This document shows, piece by piece, positions 9,801-18,964 of a stretch of 64,000 nt of DNA. The DNA is from CAXMQZ01 sp963719055 (GTDB taxonomy: Bacteria; Acidobacteriota; Thermoanaerobaculia; Multivoradales; JAHEKO01), in NCBI GenBank assembly GCA_963719055.1, contig CAVRAU010000027.1, positions 310,001-374,000 on the forward strand. Direction: 5' to 3'. How positions within the stretch are numbered: the stretch's first letter is position 1; each line of letters begins with the position of its first letter. Below the pieces are notes generated by a model that was given only the letters and a program-made list of their open reading frames with translations, was not told where the DNA came from and made no database searches. A program made the position numbers and the translations under genes.

Positions 9801-10363
9801 AGACTGGTATCCGGATCATCGCGGGTCGGCTGCGACGTCGCGTTCTCATTGCACCGGCTGGAGTCCGTCCCAGTGCCAGTCGCGTTCGCGAATCTCTCAT
9901 GGACATCTGGTCGCCTCGCCTCGGTGGCGCGCGCTTTCTCGATCTCTTCGCTGGCAGTGGCGCCGTGGGAATCGAAGCGGTCAGTCGGGGAGCCGCTTCT
10001 CTAGTTCTGGTGGATGCCGAAGCTCACGTCATTCGGCAGCTGAACGAGACTTGCCGAGCCCTGGATCTGCAGGAAGCGCAGGTACAGGCCGCACGTCTTC
10101 CTGGTGATCTCTCGAGATCCCTGCCGAACCTGAGCGGCGAGTTCGATCTGATCTTTGCCGATCCGCCCTATGCATTCGACGAGTACGGCGAGCTGCTGGA
10201 GGCCGCTGCCGGTTGGCTAGCCCCCACCGGAGAGATCGTTGTCGAACACGAAAGCAGGAGGCAGGTACCTGAACTCTGCCGTGGTCTCCTCCGAGTGGAC
10301 CAGCGAAGATACGGCGACAGCAGTCTCAGCTTCTATCAGAGAGAACCGGAGACTCAGGACTGA
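9797..10363 (+). CDS. rsmD: 16S rRNA (guanine-966-N2) methyltransferase
   Basis: RsmD methylates G966 of 16S rRNA. The 188-residue protein shows RIIAGRLRRR at the start, RPSASRVRESLMDIW, the SAM-binding motif LDLFAGSGAVGIEAVSRGA (about 50-68) and the catalytic DPPY near 117. It starts at TTG 9797 overlapping the upstream stop as TTGA. Its 3' end overlaps the convergent rex gene by 10 bases, a compact tail-to-tail arrangement. Confidence 0.92.
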   Translation: MKTGIRIIAGRLRRRVLIAPAGVRPSASRVRESLMDIWSPRLGGARFLDLFAGSGAVGIEAVSRGAASLVLVDAEAHVIRQLNETCRALDLQEAQVQAARLPGDLSRSLPNLSGEFDLIFADPPYAFDEYGELLEAAAGWLAPTGEIVVEHESRRQVPELCRGLLRVDQRRYGDSSLSFYQREPETQD

Positions 10364-10983
10364 AGGAAGAAGGCCAGCTCTTCCAGGTGCACCCGGACGT
10401 CGACACTCTTGGCCGTGATTTCGGGGTCCACCTTGAGCGCCACCGGAGCGAAATTCAGCACAGCGCGGACACCCGCGGCCGTCAACGTGTCACAGGTCTC
10501 CTGTGCCGATTTCGGTGGGACGGTCAGCAAGGCAATCTTCGCCCCGGTAGCAGGGACGACCTTCGGCACGTCACTGATGTGATGCACCCGGATGCTGCCG
10601 ACCCTACTCCCGACCTTTCGCCGATCGGTATCGAAGGCTGCGACGATCTGGAACGCCCCCTTGTTGAGCTCCAGGTATCGCGCCAGGGCGCCTCCCAGTC
10701 TGCCGATTCCGACAACGGCGACTCGATGCTCGAGATCCAATCCCAGGATGGATCGCAGCCTCGCGATCAGCTTGTCGATTTCATAGCCGATGCCTCGAAT
10801 TCCGAATTCGCCGAATTGGGCCAGATCCTTACGGATCAGGGCAGCGGACAAATGGTACTGCTCGGCCAGCTCTTTGGAGGAGATTCTTTCGACGCCTTGT
10901 TCCTGCAGTTGCCGAAGACTGCGCAGATAGAGAGACAGCCTGTTGAGGCAAAGGGGTGAGACTTCCGTCGGTGGCGAGCTCAT
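10354..10983 (-). CDS. rex: Redox-sensing transcriptional repressor Rex
   Basis: Rex senses the NADH/NAD+ ratio and represses fermentative and respiratory genes when NADH is low. The 209-residue protein has an N-terminal winged helix (ISSKELAEQYHLSAALIRKDLAQFGEFG, about 34-61, with the conserved RKDL and FGEFG) and a Rossmann domain with VVGIGRLGGAL near 90 and AAFDTDRRKVG. A matching operator lies 82 bases upstream (11065-11082), so it is probably autoregulated. It converges on rsmD. Confidence 0.94.
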   Translation of the reverse strand: MSSPPTEVSPLCLNRLSLYLRSLRQLQEQGVERISSKELAEQYHLSAALIRKDLAQFGEFGIRGIGYEIDKLIARLRSILGLDLEHRVAVVGIGRLGGALARYLELNKGAFQIVAAFDTDRRKVGSRVGSIRVHHISDVPKVVPATGAKIALLTVPPKSAQETCDTLTAAGVRAVLNFAPVALKVDPEITAKSVDVRVHLEELAFFLQS

Positions 10984-11064
10984 GGCAGCTCTGAAAGCTA
11001 TAGAGTAGGGACCAATCCAAGAGTCGGCGGCGAATGGCTTGCGCGTCGCATCGCTGAAGGCCGC

Positions 11065-11082
11065 TCGTGAATATTTTCACAA
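11065..11082. promoter_or_regulatory. Rex operator
   Basis: On the minus strand the site reads TTGTGAA-AATA-TTCACGA. The known Rex consensus is TTGTGAA-N4-TTCACAA, so 13 of 14 defined bases match. It sits 82 bp upstream of rex, which supports autoregulation. Confidence 0.8.
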
Positions 11083-11137
11083 GCAGTTGCCGGAGACAAG
11101 AGAGATTGTCGTTTGGGTATGTGGGACTAGAGAAGGT

Positions 11138-11225
<88 letters not shown>

Positions 11226-11258
11226 TCCGGAGTGGCATTCTAGGAAGGGGATACCAAG

Positions 11259-13422
11259 GTGTCAAATGATCGGCCCGATTGGATCGATCCGATTCTGCAG
11301 GCAAAGGTCCTGGATTTTCTCGAAAATCGTAAGAGAAAGGGTGCGACTCGCGATGCGCTGATTCGGGATCTCTCTGGCGAGCGGGACAGAAGAGGAACTC
11401 TCGCAAGCCCTCCAGAGACTCGCGAGATCGGGGGAAGCCGTCGAGTGGAACCGTCGATGGTACGCGCTGCGATACATCGATTTCGAGGTCGGCACCGTCA
11501 AGGTGTTGGAGCGTGGGGACGCAGTGATTCGCACGGGGGCGGCGGGTGAGCCGGGCCTTTTTGTTCGCCGGCGGCATCTCAAGGGTGCTCTGAACGGCGA
11601 TCTCGTTCTCCTGAAACGGACCCAGCGCAAGGGCAAGAAGAGCTCCTCGAGTCGGCTCCCTGAAGCCACGGTGACGCGGGTCTTGAGTCGCAGTCACGAG
11701 CACCTCGTCGGCACCGTCGAAGTACGGGAGTCTCGTCGGTGGCTGGTCCCCTTCGACCCCAAGCTGAACCTGGAGATCGAGATCGAGGGTAGCGCCGAAG
11801 TGAAGGGTGACGACTACGTTGTGGTGGCCATGACCGCGGCAGCCACGGGTAAAGGGGCCGCCCAAGGTCGGATTGTCGAGATCCTGGGATCGTTGGAGAC
11901 CCCGGGTGTCGACGTCATGGTGGTGCTGCGGCACTTCGGGATCCCTGAGGTCTTTCCTCGCCAGACACTCGAGGAAGCGGCGGCGTTTCCCACCGATCCG
12001 GAGCCCGCCAGCTTCAAAGGTCGAGAGGATCTCCGTGACGCAACCCTCATTACAGTCGATGGCGAAACGGCGCGGGACTTCGATGATGCGATCTCGCTAC
12101 ACCGCAAGGCCGGCGGCGGCTTCGAGTTGGGGGTCCACATCGCCGATGTCTCGACCTACGTCCAGGAAGGGTCCGCTCTCGATCGCGAGGCCTACCGGCG
12201 CGGTACCAGCGTCTACTACCCAGATCGTGCCATACCCATGCTGCCAGAGGGGCTCTCGAACGGTCTCTGCTCCTTGCGACCGGAGGTACCGCGCCTGGCT
12301 CTTTCGGCCTTCTTGAGCTTCGATTCCCAGGGGGTGCTCGACAAGCGACGATTCGCCGAGACTGTCATCCGGAGTACGCGGCGAATGACCTACAAAGAGG
12401 TGCAACAGATTCTGGATGGGAACCAGGCGGCCAGGGAAGGCGTAGAGCCGTCGGTCCTGGAACTAATCAAGGATGCCCGCAGTCTGATGAAGAGAAGGCT
12501 GGAGCGGCGACTCGATCGGGGCTCCATCGACTTCGACCTGCCGGAAGGGGATGTGGTGCTGGATAGCGAAGGGTATACCGTCGGGCGTCCGACCCGAGAA
12601 ACGCACGGCGGCCCACCGGATCATCGAAGAGTTCATGATCGCCGCCAACGAGGCCGTGGCGATGGAGCTCACTGGGCATGATCGGGCGACCTTGCATCGT
12701 ATTCACACCGCGCCCGATCCCCGCGACCTCGAAGAGCTTCGCGAAGTGCTGGCGGAGATGGGAATCGATCTCGAAGGCGATCTGGAAGCTCTACATCCAC
12801 GCGTCCTGCAAAATCTTCTTCTACGGGTCGAAGGTCGCCCCGAGGAGTCGTTCGTGTCGTCCCTGGTCCTGCGTTCCATGCAAAGAGCCGTCTACCACCC
12901 CGAGTCCAAGGGACACTACGCTCTGAGCTCGGATCACTACCTGCATTTCACGTCTCCCGATTCGCCGGTATCCGGATCTCCTGGTCCATCGCCAACTCAA
13001 GGCGCTGTTGAACCATCGAAAGCGAAGAGCAGAGCAAGCTCGATGAGTTTGCCCTCGCCTTACCCGGTATCGCAGATCACTGTTCCGATACAGAACGCCG
13101 AGCCGAGAGATCGGAGCGTCTGTTGCTGCAGTGGAAGCTGGTACGGTTCCTGGCCGGACGGCTGGGCGATGGTTTCCGTGGGCGGATCACCGGGGTGCAG
13201 CCGTTTGGCCTGTTCGTGCAGTTGACGGAGTACTACGTGGACGGTCTCGTGCCTGTTCGATCGATGTCGGATGACTACTACGTCTTCGAGCCTGAGAATC
13301 ATCGACTCGTGGGTCGAGATTCCGGCCGTCAGTACCGGCTGGCGGATGAAGTTCAGGTGATTCTCGAGAGTGTGGATGAGCGTCGTCGCGGTCTGAACCT
13401 GAAGCTCGACCTCGAGACCTAA
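11259..13422 (+). CDS. rnr: Ribonuclease R, broken by three frameshifts
   Basis: RNase R is a processive 3'-to-5' exoribonuclease for structured RNA. The pieces follow in order: an N-terminal helical part from GTG 11259; a cold-shock and RNB part from about 11390 (ETARDFDDAISL near 12065 holds catalytic aspartates; GSALDREAYRRGTSVYYPDRAIPMLP); the rest of RNB from about 12590 (KRTAAHRIIEEFMIAANEAVA, KGHYALSSDHYLHFTSP); and an S1 RNA-binding domain to 13422 (GRITGVQPFGLFVQL). Frame changes fall near 11385, 12590 and 12965-13060. Reassembled, it has roughly 720 residues, normal for the family, so indel errors are likelier than decay. Confidence 0.88.
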
Positions 13423-13438
13423 CTGCTAGACTCGAACC

Positions 13439-13909
13439 ATGGGAAGAGGAGCGCTGATCTCGGTTGCCGTCGTCGTGGCCATTTTCGCCATTTCCTGCGG
13501 CGGAGCCTCGTCTGAGTCGGATGAGGCAGCGGAACGAGAGCGCATCCAGGCAACTCTAGAGGCCTACTTGCCGTTACTGGGCCAGGCTTATTCCACGGGT
13601 GATTTGAGTCCACTGGACCCCTATGCGGCACAGAAGGAGGTCTCCAGCATCCGCAAGCGGGTCGAGGACCTGGCCATGCAGGGCCGCACACTCGAAGCCA
13701 CGCTGCGATCGGTGACGATCGAAGATGTCAAGGTCTGGAACTACTCCAACGCCTACGTGACCACTCACGAGGTCTGGGACCTGGTCGTCTACGCGACGGG
13801 CAGCGACCAGATCCTGGCCAAGGAGTATGAGCAGCCCAACCGGGTCAAGTATCAGTTGAAGCGCGAGGATGATTCCTGGCGCATCCTCTTCCGCGAGATC
13901 CAAGAGTAG
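13439..13909 (+). CDS. Lipoprotein with IMS/ARC6-like domain
   Basis: The 156-residue product starts with a lipoprotein signal (VVAIFAISCGG, cysteine near 20). The mature part (YLPLLGQAYSTGDLSPLDPYA, then VEDLAMQGRTLEATL and HEVWDLVVYATG, ending KYQLKREDDSWRILFREIQ) resembles the NTF2-like fold seen in the IMS domain of ARC6-type proteins. That assignment rests on pattern only. It sits 5 bases before der and is probably co-transcribed with it. Confidence 0.65.
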   Translation: MGRGALISVAVVVAIFAISCGGASSESDEAAERERIQATLEAYLPLLGQAYSTGDLSPLDPYAAQKEVSSIRKRVEDLAMQGRTLEATLRSVTIEDVKVWNYSNAYVTTHEVWDLVVYATGSDQILAKEYEQPNRVKYQLKREDDSWRILFREIQE

Positions 13910-13914
13910 AGACG

Positions 13915-15216
13915 ATGGGGGTCACACCTGTGGTGGCCATTGTGGGCCGTCCCAACGTGGGAAAGTCCACGCTCTTCAATCGGCTCCTCGGCCGCCGCAA
14001 GGCGATCGTGCACAACAAGCCCGGGGTCACCCGAGACCGGATTACCGATCTGGTGGAGATCGAGGACGAGTTTCATGTCTTGCTGATCGATACCGGGGGT
14101 CTGGTTCCCGGTGACGATCCCTTGGGACTCAACCAGCAGGTACTCCTGGCGGTGGAGGAGAGCGATCTGGTCTTGTTGGTAGTCGATGGCAAGGATGGCC
14201 TGGCGGCCGCCGATGAAAAGGTCTGGCACGAGATTCGTCGATTCGGCAAGCCGACCATCCTGGTCGTCAACAAGGCAGACACCCGGGCGGCGAAAGAGTC
14301 TCAATACGAGTTCTACCAGCTGGGAATCGAGCCGCTGATCCTCCTTTCCGCCGAGCACAACGTGGGAGTAGGGGAGCTTCGCGAGCAGGTTGTCCGACTG
14401 CTTCCCGAGCCCGAAGAAGTCGAAGAGCCCGTGGGGCCCCGACTGGCCATAGTCGGCCGACCCAATGTGGGCAAGTCCTCTCTTCTGAATCGTCTGCTGG
14501 GGCAGGAGCGCGCTCTGGTCTCTGAAGTGCCCGGCACGACACGCGATCCCATCGATACCGTTGTCTACTGGGATGAAAAGCCCTTTGTCCTTGTGGATAC
14601 AGCGGGTATCCGCCGCCGCGGCCGTGCTGCCGACGCTCCGGAAGAGGTGGCCATCATGATGGCCCGCCGGCAACTCGACCAATCGGACCTTGCACTCCTG
14701 GTTGTGGATGCCTCGCAGGGCATCACCAGTGGGGATCTGACGATTGCCGGAACCGCATGGGAGTTGGGCAAGGCGTGCCTGGTCCTGGCCAACAAGTGGG
14801 ATCTTGTGGACGAGGACAAACGAGAGAAGCTCGAGGAGACCTGGCTGCGCCTCGACGAGACCTTGTCCGACCCCGTTCGGGCGAATATCTCTGCACTGAC
14901 CGGCCGGGGAGTTCAAAGGGTGCTTCCCGGCAGTCGGCGAGATTCTCGAAAGATATCATCTGCAGCTCGGCACAGCCGATATCAATCGGCTCTTCCAGGA
15001 GATCCTGCATCGACATCGTCCGCCGGCGATGGATGGCAAGGAGTGGAAGGTCTTGTACGCGACCCAGGTCAAGACCGGCCCCTCCTACCTTCATGCTTTT
15101 TGCCAACCGTAAGTTGCCTCGCCAGTCGGACTATCGCCGCTATCTGGAGAACAGTCTGAGGCGGGAGCTAGGGTCTCCAGGGGATTCCTATTCGCTTGGT
15201 GGTTCGGCACCGATAG
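13915..15216 (+). CDS. der: Ribosome-assembly GTPase Der (EngA), C-terminus frameshifted
   Basis: Der has two GTPase domains in tandem and matures the 50S subunit. G-domain 1 shows GRPNVGKST (residues 11-19), DTGG and NKAD. G-domain 2 shows GRPNVGKSS near 183, DTAG, and NKWD near 290. The KH-like C-terminal domain is present but in other frames: VGEILERYHLQLGTADINRL after about 14928, FMLFANRKLPRQSDYRRYLE after about 15090, and GIPIRLVVRHR after about 15172, ending in the original frame at TAG 15214-15216. Net length is about 433 residues, normal for Der. An essential gene with three frame changes argues for sequence error. Confidence 0.9.
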
Positions 15217-15232
15217 ACAACCTGTAATGTAC

Positions 15233-15261
15233 TTGCTGAGCGCGGGTTAGCGTCATATACT
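15233..15261 (+). promoter_or_regulatory. Likely sigma-70 promoter of the HU/IHF-merR unit
   Basis: TTGCTG (15233-15238) and TATACT (15256-15261) are separated by exactly 17 bases. They lie 63 bases before the HU/IHF start, in the gap after der. Confidence 0.55.
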
Positions 15262-15324
15262 TCATGTAGATTCTTTGAGGTAAAACCTTAGGTTCTACGC
15301 TCGAAGCAACTCGGTTTCAGTGAA

Positions 15325-15660
15325 GTGGCTAACAACAAGTCCAAAGATCTCAAGCGCGGCGGCCTGACCAAGGCCGATCTCACCAAGCTCGTCTACGAGA
15401 TCCACGGGGGTCTGACCAAACACGAGGCTGCGGAAGTGGTGCAGACCATCCTGCACTCGGTCAAGGACACTCTGCTCGAAGGACGCCCCGTCAAGATCCA
15501 GAACTTCGGTGTCTTCGAAGTCACCGACCGTCAGGGTCGTGCCGGTGTCGACCCCATCAGTGGAGAGCGCATCTACATCCCTCCCAAGAAGGGACTGAGT
15601 TTTCGTCCGTCATCCAAGGTCAAACGCCTGGTATCGGATCCACGGCGGGATGACGCCTGA
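15325..15660 (+). CDS. HU/IHF-family DNA-bending protein (IHF-alpha-like)
   Basis: This 111-residue nucleoid protein has the HU/IHF fold: LTKADLTKLVYEIHGGLTKHEAAEVV, then VKIQNFGVFEVTDRQGRAGVDPISGE and the DNA-binding beta-arm ending SFRPSSKVKRLV. The LTKADL start and the position before a MerR gene and tRNA-Pro match the ihfA neighbourhood in several Gram-negative phyla, but HU versus IHF-alpha cannot be settled here. It starts at GTG 15325 and is probably driven by the promoter at 15233-15261. Confidence 0.88.
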   Translation: MANNKSKDLKRGGLTKADLTKLVYEIHGGLTKHEAAEVVQTILHSVKDTLLEGRPVKIQNFGVFEVTDRQGRAGVDPISGERIYIPPKKGLSFRPSSKVKRLVSDPRRDDA

Positions 15661-15703
15661 AGTCGATTGAAACCACGCATCAGGGGCCCGGAGGAACAGC
15701 ACG

Positions 15704-16153
15704 GTGGCGACGAAGAAGCTCTACTTCAAGATCGGTGAGGCCTGCAAGAAACTCGATATCCAACCGTATGTCCTGCGGTACTGGGAGACCGAGTTCTCGG
15801 CTTTGAGCCCCGACAAGAGCAAGTCCGGACAGCGGGTCTACACCACCAAGGATCTGCAGGTCATCGGTCGCATCAAGGAGCTCCTGTACGAGGAAGGGTT
15901 CACCATCGCCGGAGCCAAGAAGAAGTTGGATGGCGAGCTCAAGACCGGTCTCAAGCCCTTGCACGGCAGCGATGGAGAAGGACCGACTGCGGACGAAGCG
16001 GCGGTCGGGACCGCGGCCGAGGAATCACCGGCACCCGTCGTGGACGAAGCCAGTGTCAAGGAGCTCGAGTCCGTCCGCAAGGGAGTGAAGAAGGCGCTCG
16101 CAGAGGCCAAGGGCCTTCTGGAGTATCTGGACTCCGAGAAAAAAAGCAGCTAA
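15704..16153 (+). CDS. MerR-family transcriptional regulator
   Basis: The 149-residue protein starts at GTG 15704 after GGAGGAACAG. It has an N-terminal winged helix (FKIGEACKKLDIQPYVLRYWETEF, about 6-29), where YVLRYWE is typical of MerR proteins, then a second helix pair (TTKDLQVIGRIKELLYEEGFTIAGAKKKL). The C-terminal half is an acidic, alanine-rich linker with a short helix and no metal-binding cysteines. This type commonly accompanies ihfA in Gram-negative genomes. Its target is unknown. Confidence 0.85.
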   Translation: MATKKLYFKIGEACKKLDIQPYVLRYWETEFSALSPDKSKSGQRVYTTKDLQVIGRIKELLYEEGFTIAGAKKKLDGELKTGLKPLHGSDGEGPTADEAAVGTAAEESPAPVVDEASVKELESVRKGVKKALAEAKGLLEYLDSEKKSS

Positions 16154-16168
16154 AGTCCCTCTTCCGGT

Positions 16169-16245
16169 CGGGACGTGGCGCAGCCTGGTAGCGCACCTGA
16201 ATGGGGTTCAGGGGGTCGCGAGTTCAAATCTCGCCGTCCCGACCA
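16169..16245 (+). tRNA. tRNA-Pro (anticodon GGG), island integration site
   Basis: The acceptor stem CGGGACG pairs with CGTCCCG. The D-arm is GGCGCAGCCTGGTAGCGC. The anticodon stem CCTGA/TCAGG encloses ATGGGGT (anticodon GGG). The T-arm GCGAG/CTCGC has loop TTCAAAT, and CCA is encoded at 16243-16245. The gene is intact even though an island is inserted at its 3' end, so the island supplies or restores the 3' half. Confidence 0.97.
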
Positions 16246-16247
16246 TT
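16196..16247 (+). repeat. attL: direct repeat inside tRNA-Pro
   Basis: These 52 bases run from the anticodon stem to just past the CCA. They recur at 31389-31440 with two mismatches (G/T in the anticodon loop, G/A in the variable region). The last 32 bases are identical. They mark the left edge of the integrated island. Confidence 0.93.
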
Positions 16248-16362
16248 AGATTTCCTGCATTACCACCCAGTAGCTCAATCGAATCAAGCACTTACAACAA
16301 GTACAGCTCTACGATTGTCAGCGATCTAGTTGGACAGATGGCGATGGAGTTGGTATGCTAGT

Positions 16363-16381
16363 GGTGACATTACGGTGACAT
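16363..16381 (+). promoter_or_regulatory. Left pair of putative integrase arm-type sites
   Basis: GGTGACAT occurs at 16363-16370 and again at 16374-16381, an 11-bp period, between attL and the integrase start. The same pair with the same spacing is found near the right end (31314-31332). Tyrosine integrases with an N-terminal arm-binding domain use such short direct repeats. The role is inferred. Confidence 0.6.
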
Positions 16382-16396
16382 CGTGAGTAGGAGGCG

Positions 16397-17599
16397 ATGA
16401 TGAAGCTCACCAAGACTGCGATCGACAACGCAGAGTACGATGGCTCTGAGTACCAGGGGAAGGACGGGAAGACGAAGTTCAGCAGGTTTGTCCTCTGGGA
16501 TGAGGAGTTGCCCGGATTCGGTCTGCGGATCACCCCAACGGGCGTGAAGACGTTCGTAGTCTCTTACCGGGTCAACGGTCGGAAACGACTCATGAAGGTA
16601 GGCCGGTACGGGAAGATGACCCTAGACCGTGCCAAACGCCGGGCCCGGACTCTGCTAGGACAGGCTGAGGAACAGATTGACCCGCTGGAGGAAGCACAGC
16701 AAGCGAGGCTGGCGGGCGATGATCCCGCCACCGTAGGCGCTTTGTGCGACGCCTGGCTGAACAAGCACGCGAAGCGTACCAAGAAGAGTTGGCCCGAAGA
16801 TCAGCGGCGCATCGAGAAGCACATCAAGCCCAACCTGGGGCATGCCTCAACTGACAGATTGTCAGAGAGCCGCGTACAGGACCTCTTCCTCGAGATCAGC
16901 AAGCAAGCCCCTGTGGAAGCCAATCGGGTTGTCGTACTCCTGGCGACCGTCTACGCCTGGGCGATTGACAAGGGGCACCTGCCTCTAAACTTCAAGAACC
17001 CGGCAAAGCGCAAGAAGAAGGAACGCAACCGGGAGACTGCGCGTCAGCGAGTTGTGCACACCGATGAGATGCCCAAGCTACTCGGCGCTATCAGGGCCGA
17101 AGAGAACGTCTACGTAAAGAACCTATTCATGCTGCTTCTGCTGACAGGCCTCCGTCGCTCCGAGTTGCTGAACGCGAAGCATTCTGACCTGGACCTCAAA
17201 GCCAAGACCTTGCACCTAGCTGACACCAAGACCGGCAAGCCGAGGACGGTGCCACTCTCAACTGAGGCCGTCGAGGTCATTAGAAAGACACCCCGCCGAG
17301 TGGGGAACCCTTACTTGTTCCCATCACTGGCGGGTGCGCATGACAAGCCGATGAGCAGCCCAAAGAAGCAGTGGGCACGCATCCGGGCAGAGGCGGGCTG
17401 CCCCGACTTGCGGGTTCATGACCTGCGAAGGACGGTCAGCTACATCATCCTTCAGAATCTCGATCCGAGATCAGCTAAGGAGGCGCTCGGGCACGCAGAT
17501 CTGACTACCACGCTCAAGCACTACGCCGACGCAAACCTTGGCGATGCACGAGAGGCGCTGTCGATGGTATCGGGGATCGTTCTTGGGGGGATTGGGTAG
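16397..17599 (+). CDS. int: Tyrosine recombinase / tRNA-directed integrase
   Basis: This 400-residue site-specific recombinase presumably integrated and can excise the island. The N-terminal DUF4102-type arm-binding region (about 1-90) contains LPGFGLRITPTGVKTFVVSYR and VGRYGKMTLDRAKRRA. The SAM-like core-binding domain follows. Catalytic residues are visible in order: R in LTGLRRSE, K in TKTGKPRTVPL, HDLRR, the second H in LGHAD, and the nucleophile Y in LKHYAD. All are present, so it is probably active. ATG at 16397 or 16400 follows GTAGGAGGCG. It sits 150 bases after tRNA-Pro. Confidence 0.95.
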   Translation: MMKLTKTAIDNAEYDGSEYQGKDGKTKFSRFVLWDEELPGFGLRITPTGVKTFVVSYRVNGRKRLMKVGRYGKMTLDRAKRRARTLLGQAEEQIDPLEEAQQARLAGDDPATVGALCDAWLNKHAKRTKKSWPEDQRRIEKHIKPNLGHASTDRLSESRVQDLFLEISKQAPVEANRVVVLLATVYAWAIDKGHLPLNFKNPAKRKKKERNRETARQRVVHTDEMPKLLGAIRAEENVYVKNLFMLLLLTGLRRSELLNAKHSDLDLKAKTLHLADTKTGKPRTVPLSTEAVEVIRKTPRRVGNPYLFPSLAGAHDKPMSSPKKQWARIRAEAGCPDLRVHDLRRTVSYIILQNLDPRSAKEALGHADLTTTLKHYADANLGDAREALSMVSGIVLGGIG

Positions 17600-17600
17600 A

Positions 17601-18174
17601 GTGGACGATCCCGTACACCTCGGCTCCGACGGATCACTATCTCACCCCGAGCTAGAACCGACCCCCCGACAGGCAGCACTGGCGATGTTTATGGACACTC
17701 TTGACGACGTCGCACCGGAGGTGGGGGAGAGCTTGTGGGAGACATTTGGCTCCGGTTTCCCTGAGGAGGATGAAGAACTCGAATCCCTCACAGAGTGGAT
17801 GTCAAAGTGGGGAATGGGTGACTGGGGGCAAGATGGATCTAGCCAATGGAATGAGACCAATGAACCCTACTGCACCTTTCTAGGCTGTTTGGCGAGGGGC
17901 ATAGGGTTCGCCGACATCTTCCGAAGAGACCCTCAAGCCGGCCTCGGCCAGGATCACCATAGTGCAAGCGAACAAAGAAAACTTGGTCCTCTGTTCCGTA
18001 CCACTTGGCATCAAGGTCGCGTGTCTGTGCCACCTGACTCACAAGGACGAGACTTCCCTACTGACCACCCATTTCAGAGGCTTGGGGCGAGGGCAACATC
18101 CATACCTCCGAGATCATGCCCACGGGTCCCCTGGTGGGGGGTGCGCCCAGCTCGTCATGGTCCGTGCCGGGTAG
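17601..18174 (+). CDS. Hypothetical acidic protein, probably frameshifted
   Basis: A frame opens at GTG 17601, two bases after the integrase stop. It encodes an acidic segment (FMDTLDDVAPEVGESLWETF, EEDEELESLTEWMSKWGMGDW). Near 17925 the protein-like sequence appears to shift to the frame reading ITIVQANKENLVLCSVPLGI and CHLTHKDETSLLTTHF, which runs to 18174. The unshifted frame continues to 18281 through low-quality sequence. No family is recognised. Both the start and the end are uncertain. Confidence 0.4.
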
Positions 18175-18180
18175 AGAAAG

Positions 18181-18199
18181 GCCGGGCGCGAGGCCCGGC
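18181..18199 (-). terminator. Hairpin terminator of the riboswitch-A gene
   Basis: The stem GCCGGGC / GCCCGGC with a short loop is followed on the minus strand by CTTTCTC. It lies 79 bases beyond the stop of the minus-strand exported-protein gene. A near-identical hairpin ends the gene at 38197. A second GC hairpin (GGGTCCCCTGGTGGGG, about 18124-18146) lies just beyond. Confidence 0.55.
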
Positions 18200-18277
18200 G
18201 ATGCAAAAAGAGAGCTGCCCGGACAGAACGGGCGATCGGGCGGCTGCTACTCTGTTTGTCGAGAGCGGTCCGCAGCC

Positions 18278-18763
18278 CTAGGGAGTGCAGATGTAACCCT
18301 TGAGCCGATTAACTGGACCCAAGTTCGGAAATCGAGGAGTCCAGGAGAGTGTTCCGAATGCACTTTCGTAGTCCCCAGTGCCATCGATTACCTTCGAAAA
18401 GCCGGTTTCGAGGCCAAAGTCCCCATCGTACCAAGCCCATTCGATGAACTCCACGTCTCCTTTGTCAGTAAAGATCCACGAGTAGAGCTTCTCCGCCTCG
18501 ATCTGGGGATAGCCATCCAGGAGGTAAATCTGGTCGCTGGGTATGAGATCGTCCTCAAAGAAGCACACCTTGTAGTGTCCGTTGAGTGTGCCAGAAACCT
18601 TGATCCCCTCGAAGCAGAAATCGAAAGGCTCAGGATTCTCGACAAAGGTACCGAACCTGAAGTCGAGCTTGGCATTATGGAATCTACAGTCCTGAGCTAC
18701 AGCAGCAGTGGCTAGAGCGGCGCCCACAAAGACCAGAAACGTGACAACCAGAAACTTCCTCAT
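18278..18763 (-). CDS. Exported beta-barrel-like protein under a GEMM-I riboswitch
   Basis: The 161-residue protein starts at ATG 18763 (RBS GAGGAGGAG) with a clear signal peptide (RKFLVVTFLVFVGAALATAA, cleavage near AVAQ). The mature part is rich in aromatic and acidic residues, with FCFEGIKVSGTLNGHYKVCFFEDD and GTGDYESAFGTLSW, ending NRLKGYICTP. The G-D-Y-x-x-A-x-G pattern resembles allene-oxide-cyclase/dirigent-like barrels, but this is a weak match. Three of the cysteines could form disulfides. The leader carries riboswitch A and the shared promoter. Confidence 0.75.
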   Translation of the reverse strand: MRKFLVVTFLVFVGAALATAAVAQDCRFHNAKLDFRFGTFVENPEPFDFCFEGIKVSGTLNGHYKVCFFEDDLIPSDQIYLLDGYPQIEAEKLYSWIFTDKGDVEFIEWAWYDGDFGLETGFSKVIDGTGDYESAFGTLSWTPRFPNLGPVNRLKGYICTP

Positions 18764-18821
18764 CTTGCACTCCTCCTCGAGTGTGAGGCCGAGTCCCTCC
18801 ATGAGACTCGCCCAATACCTT

Positions 18822-18925
18822 TCGGCAGCCCGGCGGTCTTGGGGACCTTCGCTGAATGCGGAGGAAGCGAGGACCCGTAGCTTTGTGCGCTCAGCCTTTC
18901 GGCTGGCTTACCTTTGTCGAGGTAT
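18822..18925 (-). ncRNA. GEMM-I (cyclic-di-GMP-I class) riboswitch A
   Basis: The minus strand reads, in order, GACAAAGGTAAGCC, a stem AGCC-GAAA-GGCT capped by the conserved GAAA loop, CACAAAGCTACGGGTCC, a variable P2 arm, and CGCCGGGCTGCCGA. These match the GEMM-I landmarks (AGGGCAAAC, GAAA tetraloop, ACGCAAAGC, GCGGGGTTACCGA in the Vibrio Vc2 aptamer). A GACTCG-containing hairpin lies between aptamer and ribosome site, so translational control is possible. Confidence 0.85.
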
Positions 18926-18930
18926 CTAAA

Positions 18931-18959
18931 ACGCTACTCCTGTTCAGGACAGGTGTCCA
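18931..18959 (-). promoter_or_regulatory. Shared cassette promoter, copy A
   Basis: TGGACA (18954-18959) and TAGCGT (18931-18936) are 17 bases apart on the minus strand, immediately upstream of the aptamer. The same boxes, the same spacing and a conserved ACAGGAG before the -10 box occur upstream of riboswitches B and C. Confidence 0.6.
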
Positions 18960-18964
18960 GGGAT

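Noticed and set aside
14920..15180. Programmed ribosomal frameshifting in der, or in rnr and mutB
   Set aside because: Several shifts per gene in different directions, no slippery heptamer with a following pseudoknot noticed, and similar breaks in many unrelated genes point to sequence errors.
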